A stretch of DNA of 64,000 nt, from NCBI RefSeq assembly GCF_028993615.1, contig NZ_CP118632.1, positions 3,968,001-4,032,000 of the forward strand. The letters are read 5' to 3'. Of this stretch, positions 35,629-44,289 are shown in pieces; positions within the stretch are counted from its first letter, which is position 1, and every line of letters starts with the position of its first letter. A program made the position numbers and the translations under genes. The notes beneath the pieces are model-generated. The model had not been told where the DNA came from and did not search any database. It saw nothing but the letters and a program-made list of their open reading frames with translations. This stretch comes from Herbaspirillum sp. WKF16 (lineage in GTDB: Bacteria; Pseudomonadota; Gammaproteobacteria; Burkholderiales; Burkholderiaceae_D).

Positions 35629-36627
35629 TCAGGATTCGCGCTTTCCGGCGCTCCGGCCGCCCTTGGGCGCTGCCGCCGGCGTCCCCTTCTGGCGCTCGCC
35701 GCGCGCGCCCTCCATCTCCGCCAGGTACTCCCACAGGCGCGCCACCAGCGCCTTGCCGGCGCGCTGCGCGGTGGGGCGCTCGCGGTAGAGGCGGATCTCC
35801 ATCTCGACTTCCCACTCGCCGGCCGGGCCGTCGGTACGCGCCAACTGGCGGTTGCGCACTTCCCGCACCACCGATGATTCCGGCAGGAAGGCCACGCCGT
35901 GCCCCTCCAGCGCCATCATCTTCAGGCTCTCCGACATGTCGGTCTCGTAATGCTTCATCAGGTGCAGCGGGCGCTTCACGTCCGACATCATGAGCTCCAC
36001 CATGCGCCCCAGGTAGGCGTTGCTGGTGTAGGAGAGGAACGGCACCGGCGCCTTCGAGCTGCCGGGGAACAGGTAGTCGGGCTTGCCGTTGCGGTCGCAG
36101 CGCGAATACGGGCGCAGCGTCTCGGTGCCCATGGTCAGCATGTCGTAGCGGCTGGTGTCGAGCTGCACCGGCTGGCGCGGATGGTGGTAGCACAGCAGCA
36201 GGTCGCAGCCGCCTTCGACGATGGTCATCACGGCGTCGTGCACGTTCAGGGCGATCAGGCGCGTATTGATCGAGCCGAAGCCGGACTCCAGCGAACTGAG
36301 CCACTTGGGCATGTAGGTCAGCGAGAGCGTATGCGGCACCGCAAAATCGATGGTGGTCTGGGCCGTGGGCCGCTTGCCGCGCAGCAGCGCGCGGGTGTTG
36401 CTGATCTGCCCGAGCATCGCCACCGCCTGCTCGTAGAACACTTCGCCGGCGGCGGTCAGGCGGGTCGGGTAGGACGTGCGGTCGATCAGGTCGGCGCCCA
36501 GCCAGGCCTCCAGCGACTGGATGCGCCGCGAAAAGGCCGGTTGCGTCACATGGCGCAGCTCGGCGGAACGGCTGAAACTGCGGGTTTCCGCCAGGGAGAT
36601 GAAATCTTCAAGCCATTTGCTTTCCAT
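35629..36627 (-). CDS. LysR-family regulator, HypT-like
   Basis: A 332-residue transcription regulator. The helix-turn-helix spans residues 15-40 (RSFSRSAELRHVTQPAFSRR) and the N-terminal MESKWLEDFISLAETRSFSR is the form seen in the HypT/QseD group. The C-terminal 25 residues are a charged, disordered tail rich in K, R and G, longer than usual. It is upstream of gdhA on the same strand and could regulate it, but no direct evidence is seen. Confidence 0.87.
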   Translation of the reverse strand: MESKWLEDFISLAETRSFSRSAELRHVTQPAFSRRIQSLEAWLGADLIDRTSYPTRLTAAGEVFYEQAVAMLGQISNTRALLRGKRPTAQTTIDFAVPHTLSLTYMPKWLSSLESGFGSINTRLIALNVHDAVMTIVEGGCDLLLCYHHPRQPVQLDTSRYDMLTMGTETLRPYSRCDRNGKPDYLFPGSSKAPVPFLSYTSNAYLGRMVELMMSDVKRPLHLMKHYETDMSESLKMMALEGHGVAFLPESSVVREVRNRQLARTDGPAGEWEVEMEIRLYRERPTAQRAGKALVARLWEYLAEMEGARGERQKGTPAAAPKGGRSAGKRES

Positions 36628-36741
36628 TGCCCGCCCACTTCAGGTTCTTGTATGGGGCCGCGCAGAGATGCGCGAATGCCCGCGATGGGCGAATTGTGAG
36701 GCCGCCGCCGTCCACGCGCAAGCCGCAACGGCGGCGCCGGC

Positions 36742-38649
36742 CTAGCGGCTGTCGGCCGGCATCATCACGGTGGGTTCGGCGCCCGGGGCCGGCGCGGCCT
36801 CGCCTTCGGCCGGGACGGGCAGCGGCGAGCCGTCTTCGTCGTCGGCGCCGGCCTGCTGGCGCAGCCACATCTGGGCATACAGGCCATCGGCCAGCAGCAG
36901 CCCCGCATGGGTGCCGCGCTCGACGATGCTGCCGCGGTCCAGCACCAGGATCTGGTGGGCGTCGACGATGGTCGAGAGGCGGTGCGCGATGACCAGCGTG
37001 GTGCGCTCCTTCGCGATCTCGGCGAGCTGCTGCTGGATCGCGTGCTCGGCGCGCGAATCCAGCGCCGAGGTGGCTTCGTCGAAGATCAGGATGGCCGGAT
37101 CCTTCAGCAGCGTGCGCGCGATCGCCACGCGCTGCTTCTCGCCGCCCGACAGCTTCAGGCCGCGCTCGCCGACCATGGTGCCGTAGCCGTCCGGCAGCGA
37201 CTCGATGAAGTCGTGGATATAGGCTGCGCGCGCGGCCGCCACGATTTGCTCGCGACTGGCGCCGGGCTTGCCGTAGGCGATGTTGTATTCGATGGTGTCG
37301 TTGAACAGCACGGTGTCCTGCGGCACGATGCCGATGGCCTGGCGCAGCGAGGCCTGGCTGACATTGCGCAGGTCCTGGCCGTCGATGCGGATGGCGCCGC
37401 GGTCGACGTCGTAGAAGCGATAGAGCAGCCGCGACAGCGTCGACTTGCCCGAGCCGCTGTGCCCGACCACCGCCGTCGTAGTGCCGGGCGCCACGGTGAA
37501 ATCGACGTCGAACAGGATCTGGCGCTTGGCCTCGTAGCTGAAATCGACATGATCGAAGCGCAGTTCCGCGCCCTGCGTCTGCAGCGGCAGCGCGCCCTCG
37601 CCGTCGGCCACTTCGCGGTTTTCGTCGAGCAGCGAGAACAGGCGTTCCATGTCGGCCATGCTCTGCTTGATCTCGCGGTACAGCACCCCGAGGAAGTTGA
37701 GCGGGATGTAGAGCTGGATCATGAAGGCGTTGACCAGCACCATGTCGCCCAGCGTCATGCTGCCGTCGATCACGCCGGCGGTGGCGCGCCACAGGATCAG
37801 CGTGACCGCGACGGCGATGATGGCCGACTGCCCGGTGTTGAGCAGCGAGAGCGAGGTCTGCGACTTGACCGCGGCCTTCTCGTAGCGCTGCAGGCCATCA
37901 TCGTAACGGCGCGCCTCGAAGTCCTCGTTGCCGAAATACTTGACCGTCTCGTAGTTGAGCAGTGAATCGATGGCGCGCGTGTTGGCGCGCGAGTCGAGGT
38001 CGTTCATCGTGCGCCGGAAGTGCGTGCGCCACTCGGTCACGGTGATGGTGAAGACGATGTACAGCCCCAGCGCGCCGCCGGTGATGACGGAGAACCAGAT
38101 GTCGTAATGCAGTAACAGGTAGACCAGCACCAGCGCGATCTCGATGATGGTGGGCAGGATCGAGAACAGCGTATAGGACACCAGCGTCGACACCCCGCGC
38201 GTGCCGCGCTCGATGTCGCGCGTCATGCCGCCGGTCTGGCGGTTCAGGTGGAAACGCAGCGACAGCGCATGCAGGTGGCGGAACACCTGCAGCGCAATGG
38301 TGCGCACCGCGCGCTGGGTCACCCGCGCGAACATCAGCTCGCGCAGTTCGGTGAAGACCGCGGTGGCCAGGCGCAGCGCGCCGTAGGCCGCCAGCAACCC
38401 CAGCGGCAGCACCAGCAGCGCCTGCGGATGCTGGGGCGTCACCGTCATCTGGTCCACCAGCTTCTTCAGCACCAGCGGCACGCCGACGTTGGCCAGCTTG
38501 GCGCCGACCAGGAAACCCAGCGCCAGCATCACGCGCCACTTGTAGGTCCACAGGTAGGGCAGCAAGGTCTTGACCACGGCCCAGTCGCCCTGGCGGCGCG
38601 GGGTTGCTGGAGCCTGGGCGGCGGTGGAAGTGTTCGGGTAGCGGCGCAT
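36742..38649 (-). CDS. ABC exporter of the ATM1/HMT1 family
   Basis: A half-transporter of about 635 residues with six membrane helices in residues 30-330 and a C-terminal ATPase. Walker A GHSGSGKST is at 396-404, and the signature LSGGEKQRVAIA and Walker B ILIFDEATSALDS follow. The helix sequence LRFHLNRQTGGMTRDIERGT is the ATM1 hallmark. Bacterial members export glutathione-linked metal compounds and help metal tolerance. The C-terminus carries a disordered, proline and glycine rich tail of about 45 residues. The start could also be the ATG at 38682; neither site has a clear ribosome binding site. It is divergent from the thioesterase gene. Confidence 0.9.
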   Translation of the reverse strand: MRRYPNTSTAAQAPATPRRQGDWAVVKTLLPYLWTYKWRVMLALGFLVGAKLANVGVPLVLKKLVDQMTVTPQHPQALLVLPLGLLAAYGALRLATAVFTELRELMFARVTQRAVRTIALQVFRHLHALSLRFHLNRQTGGMTRDIERGTRGVSTLVSYTLFSILPTIIEIALVLVYLLLHYDIWFSVITGGALGLYIVFTITVTEWRTHFRRTMNDLDSRANTRAIDSLLNYETVKYFGNEDFEARRYDDGLQRYEKAAVKSQTSLSLLNTGQSAIIAVAVTLILWRATAGVIDGSMTLGDMVLVNAFMIQLYIPLNFLGVLYREIKQSMADMERLFSLLDENREVADGEGALPLQTQGAELRFDHVDFSYEAKRQILFDVDFTVAPGTTTAVVGHSGSGKSTLSRLLYRFYDVDRGAIRIDGQDLRNVSQASLRQAIGIVPQDTVLFNDTIEYNIAYGKPGASREQIVAAARAAYIHDFIESLPDGYGTMVGERGLKLSGGEKQRVAIARTLLKDPAILIFDEATSALDSRAEHAIQQQLAEIAKERTTLVIAHRLSTIVDAHQILVLDRGSIVERGTHAGLLLADGLYAQMWLRQQAGADDEDGSPLPVPAEGEAAPAPGAEPTVMMPADSR

Positions 38650-38892
38650 GGATGAACTGGAAAATGGGCGGATCGCCGGCATGCCGGACGAGGCCGCAAG
38701 GCGACTGCAACAGGGCAACGCATCCGATATAAACTAGGCGCTTTCGCGGCAAACGCGAGAGCAGCGATCATCGGCGGCTTATATGCCTGATTGACAACCC
38801 GGCGCCCATCGGAGCGCCCGGCGTCAGCAGTCGGGCAAAGCCGGAATTATAAGAGTCCCCAGGACTTCATGCTTTTACAGGGAGAAGCGCGC

Positions 38893-39360
38893 ATGACCAC
38901 CACACCCCGCACCCAATTGCCCGCCGGCCGCGCGCCGCAGCTGCGCGTCATGCCCATGCCGTCGGACGCCAACGTCTACGGCGACGTCTTCGGCGGCTGG
39001 ATCATGGCCCAGGTCGACATCGCCGGCTCGCTGCCGGCCACCCGCCGCGCCAACGGCCGCGTGGCCACCATCGCCGTCAATTCTTTCCTGTTCAAGAACC
39101 CGGTGTTCGTCGGCGACCTGCTGTCCTTCTATGCCGACATCGTCAAGGTCGGCAATACCTCCATCACCGTCAACGTCGAGGTCTATGCCGAACGCAACCG
39201 GTTGCAGACCGAGATCGTCAAGGTGACCGACGCCACGCTGACCTACGTCGCCACCGACGAGAACCGCAAGCCGCGCGCCCTGCCGCCGCTGGGGCCGGAC
39301 GACGACGTCGCCGAACTCAACAGCCTGCAGGATCTGGGCGGCGGCTGGAAGTCGGTCTGA
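38893..39360 (+). CDS. Acyl-CoA thioesterase, YciA-like hotdog protein
   Basis: A 155-residue hotdog-fold thioesterase. The core MPSDANVYGDVFGGWIMAQV contains the catalytic asparagine/aspartate pair, and RVATIAVNSFLFKNPVFVGD is the second conserved strand, as in YciA. It hydrolyses acyl-CoA to acid and CoA in the cytoplasm. The ATG at 38893 has a GGGAGAAG site; earlier in-frame ATGs do not. It is divergent from the ABC exporter gene. Confidence 0.92.
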   Translation: MTTTPRTQLPAGRAPQLRVMPMPSDANVYGDVFGGWIMAQVDIAGSLPATRRANGRVATIAVNSFLFKNPVFVGDLLSFYADIVKVGNTSITVNVEVYAERNRLQTEIVKVTDATLTYVATDENRKPRALPPLGPDDDVAELNSLQDLGGGWKSV

Positions 39361-39472
39361 GCCGCCTGCCGCGCATGCCGGCGCGGCGGCGACGTTGAAA
39401 AGAATTCAGCCCGCGCGCCGCGCTTTGTCCGTATCGTTAGCACCTTCCTCCACCGTCACCGATGTCCCGACC

Positions 39473-40420
39473 ATGAACCAAGCCGCCCGCCCCGCCGTCC
39501 TGATCGTCGCCCGCCTGCCGCAGCACCTGATGCAGCTGCTGCACGAGAACTTCACCTGCCACAACCTGCTCGACGGCCTGTCCGACGACAAGCTCATGGA
39601 GATCGCGCCCACCGTGCGCGGCATCGCCGCCAACGGCGAGGCCAAGGTGACGCGCGAGTTCATCGCGCGCTTCCCGGCGCTGGAGATCGTCTCGGTGTTC
39701 GGCGTCGGCTATGACGGCGTGGACGTGCCGGCCGCGCGGGAGCGCGGCATCCACGTCACGCACACGCCCGACGTGCTGACCGACGACGTCGCCGACATGG
39801 CGATCGCGCTGATGCTGGCCGCCGCCCGCAACGTGGTGCGCGCCGACCGCTTTGCCCGTACCGGCGAGTGGAAGAACGGCCCCTTCCCGTTCACCACCAA
39901 GGTCAGCGGCGCGAAGCTGGGCATCGTCGGCCTGGGCCGCATCGGCGAAGCCATCGCCCGACGCGCCGCCGCCTTCGACATGGACATCTCCTACCACAAC
40001 CGCTCCAGGAAGGACGTCCCCTACACCTACGTGGGCGACATCAAGTCGCTGGCGGCAGCGGTCGACTTCCTGGTGATGATCACCCCGGGCGGCGCCGGCA
40101 CGCGCGCGCTGGTCAATGCCGAGGTGCTGGAGGCGCTCGGCCCGAAGGGCTTCCTGATCAATGTGGCGCGCGGTTCGGTGGTCGACGAGGCCGCGCTGAT
40201 CCGCGCCCTGAAGGAAGGCAAGATCGCCGGCGCCGGCCTGGACGTCTTCGAGAACGAACCCAACATCCCGGCCGAGCTGGCCGCATTGGACAACGTGGTG
40301 CTCACGCCGCACATGGCCAGCGGCACGCTGGTCACGCGCACGGCGATGGCCGACCTCGCCTTCAATAACCTGCAGGCGCACTTCGCCGGCCGCCCGGTGA
40401 TCACGCCGGTGCCCAACTGA
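39473..40420 (+). CDS. D-isomer 2-hydroxyacid dehydrogenase (NAD(P))
   Basis: A 315-residue oxidoreductase. The Rossmann motif GLGRIGEAIARR lies at about 153-164. FGVGYDGVDV holds a conserved substrate-binding region, and NVARGSVVDE, AGLDVFENEP and LTPHMASGT carry the catalytic Arg, Glu and His. Such enzymes reduce glyoxylate, hydroxypyruvate or 2-ketogluconate. Its place ahead of dgoK and a KDPGal aldolase suggests a sugar-acid substrate, for example 2-keto-gluconate type compounds, but glyoxylate/hydroxypyruvate reductase is equally likely by sequence. The stop is 12 nt before dgoK. Confidence 0.9.
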   Translation: MNQAARPAVLIVARLPQHLMQLLHENFTCHNLLDGLSDDKLMEIAPTVRGIAANGEAKVTREFIARFPALEIVSVFGVGYDGVDVPAARERGIHVTHTPDVLTDDVADMAIALMLAAARNVVRADRFARTGEWKNGPFPFTTKVSGAKLGIVGLGRIGEAIARRAAAFDMDISYHNRSRKDVPYTYVGDIKSLAAAVDFLVMITPGGAGTRALVNAEVLEALGPKGFLINVARGSVVDEAALIRALKEGKIAGAGLDVFENEPNIPAELAALDNVVLTPHMASGTLVTRTAMADLAFNNLQAHFAGRPVITPVPN

Positions 40421-40432
40421 GCGGCGCCGGCG

Positions 40433-41398
40433 ATGGCCCACGCTACCAAACTGATCGCGCTGGACTGGGGGACTTCCTCGTTGCGCGCCTATCGCCTGGG
40501 CGACGGCGGCGCGGTGCTGGATCGCCGCGCGCTGCCCTGGGGCATCATGAACCTGCCGGTGGTGGAGGCCTCGGCCGCCGGCGCCAAGGCCGGTTTCGAG
40601 CAAGCCTTCCATGAAGCCTGCGGCGACTGGCTGGACGAGGCGCCGCAAACGCCGGTACTGGCCGCCGGCATGGTCGGCAGCGCCCAGGGCTGGCGCGAGG
40701 CGGCCTACCTGGAGGTGCCGCTGCGCGTAGCCGACATCGGCGCCGGCCTGACCCCGGTGGCCACCCGCGGCGGCGCCGTGCTGCACATCGTGCCCGGCCT
40801 GATCGAACGCGGCGAGCTGCCCAACGTGATGCGCGGCGAGGAGACGCAGGTCGTCGGCGCGCTGCAGGACGGCGCCGCCGGCGAACTGCTGATCGGCCTG
40901 CCGGGCTCGCACTCGAAGTGGGTGCGCATCGACGGCGAGCGCTTCAGCCATTTCGACACCTTCATGACCGGGGAGGCATATGCCGCGCTCTCCGGCCACA
41001 CCATCCTGGGACGCACCATGGAACGCGGCGCGTCCTTCGACGCCGCCGCCTTCGAGCGCGGCGCGCGCGTGGCGCCGGGCGAGGCCGGCGTCAACGGCGT
41101 GCTCTCGACCATTTTCAGCGCCCGCACGCTGGGCCTGACCGGCGCGCTCGACGGCGCGGCCCAGGCGGACTACCTCTCCGGCCTGCTGATCGGCCACGAG
41201 ATCGCCGCCCTGCGCGCCGCGCGCGCAGCCGCCGGGCTGGCCGCCGATCCGCGCATCGTCCTGATCGGCGACGGCAAGCTGTGCGAACGCTATCGCGAAA
41301 CGCTGGCCTGGCACGGCTACACAAACGCCGTCATCAGCGCCCAGGCCACCGAGCGCGGGTTATGGAAGATCGCCGTACAGGCCGGCCTGGCCGCCTGA
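40433..41398 (+). CDS. dgoK: 2-keto-3-deoxygalactonokinase
   Basis: A 321-residue sugar kinase of the DgoK family that phosphorylates 2-dehydro-3-deoxygalactonate. The N-terminal LIALDWGTSSLRAYRL is the phosphate-1 loop of the actin/hexokinase fold, and GLPGSHSKWVRIDGERFSHF is a DgoK signature. It follows the hydroxyacid dehydrogenase gene with a 12-nt gap and precedes the aldolase with 26 nt, so the three should form one transcript for the last steps of galactonate (De Ley-Doudoroff) use. Confidence 0.93.
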   Translation: MAHATKLIALDWGTSSLRAYRLGDGGAVLDRRALPWGIMNLPVVEASAAGAKAGFEQAFHEACGDWLDEAPQTPVLAAGMVGSAQGWREAAYLEVPLRVADIGAGLTPVATRGGAVLHIVPGLIERGELPNVMRGEETQVVGALQDGAAGELLIGLPGSHSKWVRIDGERFSHFDTFMTGEAYAALSGHTILGRTMERGASFDAAAFERGARVAPGEAGVNGVLSTIFSARTLGLTGALDGAAQADYLSGLLIGHEIAALRAARAAAGLAADPRIVLIGDGKLCERYRETLAWHGYTNAVISAQATERGLWKIAVQAGLAA

Positions 41399-41424
41399 AC
41401 GACTCAAGCAGACAAGGAGATCCC

Positions 41425-42069
41425 ATGTTGAAAGACGCCATGAAGAAGTGCCGGCTCATCGCCATCCTGCGCGGGGTCCGCCCCGACGAAGTGGAAGCGG
41501 TGGGCCGCGCCATCTACGATGCGGGCTTCCGTGTCATCGAGGTGCCGCTCAATTCGCCCGAACCGCTGGAGAGCATCCGCATCCTGCGCGGCGCGCTGCC
41601 CGCCGACTGCGTGGTCGGCGCCGGCACGGTAATGTCGCCGGCCCAGGTGCAGCAGGTGGCCGACGCCGGCGGCCAGTTGATCGTGATGCCGCACAGCGAT
41701 CCGACGGTGATCCGCGCCGCCACCGATGCCGGCCTGGCCAGCGCGCCGGGCGTGGCCACCGTGACCGAGGCCTTCGCCGCCCTGGCCGCCGGCGCCGACA
41801 TCCTCAAGATGTTCCCGGCCGAACAGCTGGGCCCGGCCGTGGTCAAGGCCTGGCGCGCGGTGGTGCCGTCCAGCGTGGTGCTGGCGCCGGTAGGCGGGAT
41901 CGCGCCCGACAGCCTCAAGGTCTTCATGCAGGCCGGCGCCACCGCCTTCGGGCTGGGGTCGGCGCTGTACAAACCCGGCATGAGCGCGCAGGAAGTCGGC
42001 GCCAATGCGCGCGCGTTCATCGATGCGTTGCGGGCTTGCGAGGCTGCTCAAGCTGCTCAAGCTGCCTGA
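41425..42069 (+). CDS. dgoA: 2-dehydro-3-deoxy-6-phosphogalactonate aldolase
   Basis: A 214-residue class I aldolase of the KDPG/KDPGal family. The Schiff-base lysine K128 is in DILKMFPAE, with E39 in RVIEVPLNSP and R16 in AILRG. LNSPEP in place of TLRTP points to the KDPGal subfamily. It splits KDPGal into pyruvate and glyceraldehyde 3-phosphate. A CAAGGAGATC site precedes the ATG. A run of alanines and glutamines forms a low-complexity C-terminus. No galactonate dehydratase gene is nearby. Confidence 0.92.
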   Translation: MLKDAMKKCRLIAILRGVRPDEVEAVGRAIYDAGFRVIEVPLNSPEPLESIRILRGALPADCVVGAGTVMSPAQVQQVADAGGQLIVMPHSDPTVIRAATDAGLASAPGVATVTEAFAALAAGADILKMFPAEQLGPAVVKAWRAVVPSSVVLAPVGGIAPDSLKVFMQAGATAFGLGSALYKPGMSAQEVGANARAFIDALRACEAAQAAQAA

Positions 42070-42075
42070 GGATGC

Positions 42076-42200
42076 GACGAACGACGCTGGATCCCGGCCT
42101 GCGCCGGGACGACAAGATGGAGATGGTCGAGCCGGATGGAGGTTCAAGTGTCTACCTCCCGGTCGTCCCGGCGCAGGCCGGGACCCAGTGTCGTTGAACG
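42076..42200. repeat. Inverted pair of REP-like palindromic elements
   Basis: A copy of the short element (ctggatcccggcctgcgccg) lies at 42087-42113, and its reverse complement lies at 42162-42200, each with the flanking gaacgacgctgg/ccagtgtcgtt. Together they could form one large cruciform. The element is the same type as the unit-opening element repeated in 1-1960. Confidence 0.8.
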
Positions 42201-42222
42201 TACATCAACAATACTCTCAAAG

Positions 42223-42262
42223 AAAAAAAACGCCGCCGCGGATCACTCCGCGGCGGCGTTTC
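42223..42262. terminator. Terminator between dgoA and fadD
   Basis: CGCCGCCGCG / CGCGGCGGCG stem, followed by eight T on the minus strand and TTTCTTCT on the plus strand. It is strongest for fadD. Confidence 0.85.
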
Positions 42263-42283
42263 TTCTGAAGCCCCGATCCGGTA

Positions 42284-43987
42284 TCAGGCGGCCTTCTTCT
42301 CTGCCTGCGGCGTCTTCTGCTCGTCGCGCAACTCGCGGCGCAGGATCTTGCCGACGTTGGTCTTGGGCAGCTCGTCGCGGAACTCGATGTACTTCGGCTT
42401 CTTGTAGCCGGTGAACTGTTCCTTGCAATAGGCCATCAGCTGCTCGACGGTCAGCGACTTGTCCTTGCGCACCACGAACAGCTTCACCGCCTCGCCGGTA
42501 TGCTCGTCCGGCACGCCGACGCAGGCGGATTCGAGCACGCCCGGGTGCTGCGCCAGCACGCCTTCGACCTCGTTCGGATAGACGTTGAAGCCGGACACCA
42601 GGATCATGTCCTTCTTGCGGTCGACGATCTTGGTGTAGCCGCGCTCGTCCATCACGCCGATATCGCCGGTCTTGAAGAAACCGTCGGCGGTCATGACCTT
42701 GGCGGTCTCGTCCGGGCGCTGCCAGTAACCAGCCATCACCTGCGGGCCGCGGATGGCGATCTCGCCCGGCTGGCCCAGCGGCACCGGATTGCCGTCATCG
42801 TCCAGGATGGCGAACTCGGTGGAGGGGAACGGCAGGCCGATGGTGCCGGTGTACTCCTCGATGGTGCAGGGGTTGGCGCTGGCGATGGGCGAGGTTTCCG
42901 ACAGGCCGTAGCCCTCGATGATGGGACAGCCGGTCAGCTTCTTCCACTTGTCGGCCACGCTCTTTTGCACCGCCATGCCGCCGCCCACGCAGCAGCGGTA
43001 GCCGGAGAAATCCAGCTTGGCGAATTCGGCGTTGTTGAGCAGCGCGTTGTAGAGCGTATTGACCGCCGGGAAGGTGTTGACCTTGTACTTGGCCAGCTCC
43101 TTGACGAAACCGGGAATGTCGCGCGGATTGGGAATCAACAGGTTCAGCGCGCCCTCGCGCGTGCCCAGCATGTTGCACACCGTCAGCGCGAAGATGTGGT
43201 ACAGCGGCAGCGCGCAGACGAACACCAGCTGGTCGACGTGGCCGCCCGACTTGAGCGCGGGATTGAGCCACTCCTCGGCCTGCAGCACGTTGGCCACCAG
43301 GTTGCGCTGGGTCAGAACGGCGCCCTTGGCCACGCCGGTGGTGCCGCCGGTGTATTGCAGGAAGGCGATGTCGTCATGGCCCAGCTTGACCGGCTGCAAC
43401 GGCTTGCCTTGGGATTGCGAGAGCACGCTGCCGAAGCTCAGCGCATTGGGCAGCGACCAGGCCGGCACCAGCTTCTTGACGTGGCGCACCACCATGTTGA
43501 CGATGGCGCCCTTCACGGTTCCCAGCAGCTCGCCCATGCTGGCCACCACGATGTGCTTGACGTCGGTGCGGGCCACCACCTTCTGCAGCGTGCAGGCGAA
43601 ATTCTCCAGCACGAAGATGGCCTCGGCGCCCGAGTCCTTGAGCTGGTGCTCCAGCTCGCGCGCGGTGTACAGCGGATTGACGTTGACCACGGTGTAGCCG
43701 GCGCGCAGGATGGCGGCGATGGCGATCGGGTATTGCAGCACGTTGGGCATCATGATCGCCACGCGCGCCCCCTTCTTCAGGCCCAGGCCCTGCAGCCAGG
43801 CGCCCAGCGCGCGCGACTTGCGGTCCAGCTCGGCATAGGTCAGGTACTTGCCCATGCAGACGTAGGCATTGCGCTCGGCATACTTGACGAAGGCCTCGTC
43901 GATCATCTGCACCAGCGACTCGTAGCGGTTGGGATCGATGTCGGCAGGCACGCCGGCGGGATACGATTCAAGCCAGAATTTTTCCAT
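42284..43987 (-). CDS. fadD: Long-chain acyl-CoA synthetase
   Basis: A 567-residue AMP-forming ligase. The P-loop YTGGTTGVAKGA and the later GYGLSETSP and DRKKDMILVSGFNVYPNEVE are the family motifs; the last is the acyl-CoA-synthetase signature. It activates fatty acids to acyl-CoA for beta-oxidation or lipid use at the inner membrane. I chose the ATG at 43987, preceded by GAGGTGAAC, over GTG at 43996. A candidate promoter lies at 44099-44127. The lysine-rich C-terminus (QAEKKAA) is short. Confidence 0.93.
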   Translation of the reverse strand: MEKFWLESYPAGVPADIDPNRYESLVQMIDEAFVKYAERNAYVCMGKYLTYAELDRKSRALGAWLQGLGLKKGARVAIMMPNVLQYPIAIAAILRAGYTVVNVNPLYTARELEHQLKDSGAEAIFVLENFACTLQKVVARTDVKHIVVASMGELLGTVKGAIVNMVVRHVKKLVPAWSLPNALSFGSVLSQSQGKPLQPVKLGHDDIAFLQYTGGTTGVAKGAVLTQRNLVANVLQAEEWLNPALKSGGHVDQLVFVCALPLYHIFALTVCNMLGTREGALNLLIPNPRDIPGFVKELAKYKVNTFPAVNTLYNALLNNAEFAKLDFSGYRCCVGGGMAVQKSVADKWKKLTGCPIIEGYGLSETSPIASANPCTIEEYTGTIGLPFPSTEFAILDDDGNPVPLGQPGEIAIRGPQVMAGYWQRPDETAKVMTADGFFKTGDIGVMDERGYTKIVDRKKDMILVSGFNVYPNEVEGVLAQHPGVLESACVGVPDEHTGEAVKLFVVRKDKSLTVEQLMAYCKEQFTGYKKPKYIEFRDELPKTNVGKILRRELRDEQKTPQAEKKAA

Positions 43988-44098
43988 ATTGTTCACCTCT
44001 GTCTCCGGTCAAAACTTGCGCTGGGCTGAGCGTCGATTGGATTGACTACCTGGCGCGCACAGCAAAAAAAAGCACGAGTGTTTTTTTATTTAGTGCAG

Positions 44099-44127
44099 AT
44101 GCTATCCAGCATTGGCCGCTTGGGCAA
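44099..44127 (-). promoter_or_regulatory. Candidate fadD promoter
   Basis: Minus-strand TTGCCC (44122-44127) and TAGCAT (44099-44104) with a 17-bp spacer. An AT-rich run with imperfect symmetry (44064-44090) follows in the leader. Otherwise the 302-bp gap to 44289 shows no gene. Confidence 0.4.
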
Positions 44128-44289
44128 GCTTTTTAAACGGGTCGCCGCGTAAAAATCCGGCAGTCCCGATGCGGCTCGTATTTGGCGCGGCTTGCCATTC
44201 CGGCAAAAGCCTGTCCCGCGTGCATCATACCCCCGCCTACCGGGCTTGGGCACCGGGACGATACTTCCCGGAAACATCCCTCGCGCCGC

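Noticed and set aside
44064..44090. AT-rich imperfect palindrome ahead of fadD, possible terminator
   Set aside because: The symmetry is mostly A-run against T-run with only three GC pairs and a mismatch, and it sits in the presumed fadD leader.
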